From: Actinomycetes bacterium
GTDB taxonomy: Bacteria > Actinomycetota > Coriobacteriia > Coriobacteriales > JAEZXW01
NCBI GenBank assembly: GCA_023419515.1
Contig: JAEZXW010000020.1
Coordinates: 1-5,866 of the forward strand
Length of the DNA: 5,866 bases
Direction of reading: 5' to 3'
The notes under the pieces are model-generated. The model ran no database searches and was not told where the DNA came from. It saw only the letters and a program-made list of their open reading frames with translations. Of the stretch, positions 5,331-5,866 are shown in pieces. A program made the translations under genes and the position numbers. Position 1 is the stretch's first letter, and each line of letters begins with the position of its first letter.

Positions 5331-5377
5331 CGTTTGTTGAATGGCGTTGGTTACCTAGTCGTTCGTTGCGTTCGTTA
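5331..5377. repeat. Four copies of CGTTNGTTR between dnaX and ybaB
   Basis: CGTTTGTTG (5331), CGTTGGTTA (5345), CGTTCGTTG (5360) and CGTTCGTTA (5369) lie in the 88-bp dnaX-ybaB spacer. The last two are immediate tandem copies. In the mRNA they read YAACNAACG, just before the ybaB ribosome binding site. The cause may be chance, slippage or a protein binding site. Confidence 0.55.
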
Positions 5378-5404
5378 GTATCACGGCTTCACAGAGTAGC
5401 AAAC

Positions 5405-5866
5405 TTAGTTGTCGGTGAGCTCGGTGAGGCCAATGGCACCACCAAATCCCTCGGAGAGCAAGGCAGCGAGCTCCTCGGGCGAGGGCTCCTCGACAGGATC
5501 GGGCGCTGGTGCGGAGGCAGGAGTAGAAGCGGGAGCCTTGGTTACAGCGGTAGTTGCAGCCTGGGCAGCTGGCGTGGGAGCCGGAGCTGCTGCGGGGGCG
5601 GGGGCTGGAACTGGCACATCGCACGAAGCACCAACGCAATACTTCACACGCAGCTTGAGCTTAAATATCTCCTCGACCGTTTGATGAACAAACTTCTTAA
5701 TGTCGGGGCGGTTGAGCATCGTAAACGAAAAATCAGAAGCTTGACCGAGCTCGACAACCAACTCATCGCCATCGATACGCTGGGCAAACGAGTTTTGCAC
5801 GATTGCCGCCCATGATGGCTGCCTCTCACGAATCTTTGCGATGGTTGTGTTCCAGCCCTGCACCAT
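5405..5866 (-). CDS. dnaX: DNA polymerase III subunit gamma/tau, C-terminal part
   Basis: This is the last 153 codons of a gene whose 5' part, including the clamp-loader ATPase domains, lies beyond the right edge. DnaX is the motor of the clamp loader, and in its tau form it bridges polymerase and helicase. The visible part begins with a DnaX-like small domain (about 1-77: GWNTTIAKIRERQPSWAAIV, then DGDELVVEL and a helix ending EIFKLKLRVKY). An Ala/Pro linker (about 84-128) follows, then a short acidic tail, PEELAALLSEGFGGAIGLTE, ending LTDN with TAA at 5405. The codon at 5866 is ATG, but it is probably internal. The assignment rests on this pattern and on the ybaB and recR neighbours, as the diagnostic ATPase motifs are not in view. 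The linker is highly GC-rich. I cannot judge whether a frameshift makes a shorter gamma form. Confidence 0.88.
   Translation of the reverse strand: MVQGWNTTIAKIRERQPSWAAIVQNSFAQRIDGDELVVELGQASDFSFTMLNRPDIKKFVHQTVEEIFKLKLRVKYCVGASCDVPVPAPAPAAAPAPTPAAQAATTAVTKAPASTPASAPAPDPVEEPSPEELAALLSEGFGGAIGLTELTDN

Noticed and set aside
5315..5815. 166-codon plus-strand frame rich in Gly, Ser and Arg
   Set aside because: It is the antisense shadow of the GC-rich dnaX linker; the composition explains the open frame.

Overview
The window reads almost entirely on the minus strand, so transcription runs from right to left. The right half is a conserved replication and repair block: the 3' end of dnaX (DNA polymerase III gamma/tau), then ybaB/ebfC (nucleoid-associated protein), then recR (recombination mediator). 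This gene order is common in Gram-positive bacteria and others. After a 228-bp gap comes ahpC (typical 2-Cys peroxiredoxin), with its own likely promoter and terminator. A 519-bp AT-rich intergenic region follows. The left half is one large reading frame, at least 1014 codons, that starts at 3042 and runs off the left edge without a stop. It encodes an exported, cysteine-free protein with an N-terminal signal peptide and a Listeria/Bacteroides-repeat-like module near residues 775-874. A search for complete ORFs misses this gene because its stop lies outside the window.

Organism: I infer a Gram-positive, probably anaerobic or microaerophilic, host-associated bacterium. Coriobacteriia (Atopobium/Olsenella-like) is my best guess and a Firmicute is the alternative. 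The grounds are the dnaX-ybaB-recR order, strong Shine-Dalgarno sites (AGGAGG, AAAGGAG, GAGGAAG), a Cys-free exported protein with a Flg_new-like module, and a dnaX tail with an Ala/Pro linker. This is inference without any database search. Base composition changes along the window, from very GC-rich in the dnaX linker (41 of 60 bases at 5581-5640) to very AT-rich before the surface-protein gene (13 of 60 at 3241-3300).

Functionally, dnaX, ybaB and recR serve chromosome replication, nucleoid binding and RecFOR-type repair, and are probably co-transcribed. AhpC detoxifies peroxides. The large protein probably acts at the cell surface. Nothing visible ties the surface protein to the other genes. 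The region between ahpC and the surface gene is rich in inverted repeats: a bidirectional terminator, a TTTGACA dyad, a promoter-like pair, a second terminator-like hairpin, a perfect 10-bp-arm palindrome and two leader hairpins. This is the least explained part of the window. I found no tRNA, rRNA, CRISPR array, transposase or integrase, and no evidence of a new multi-gene system.
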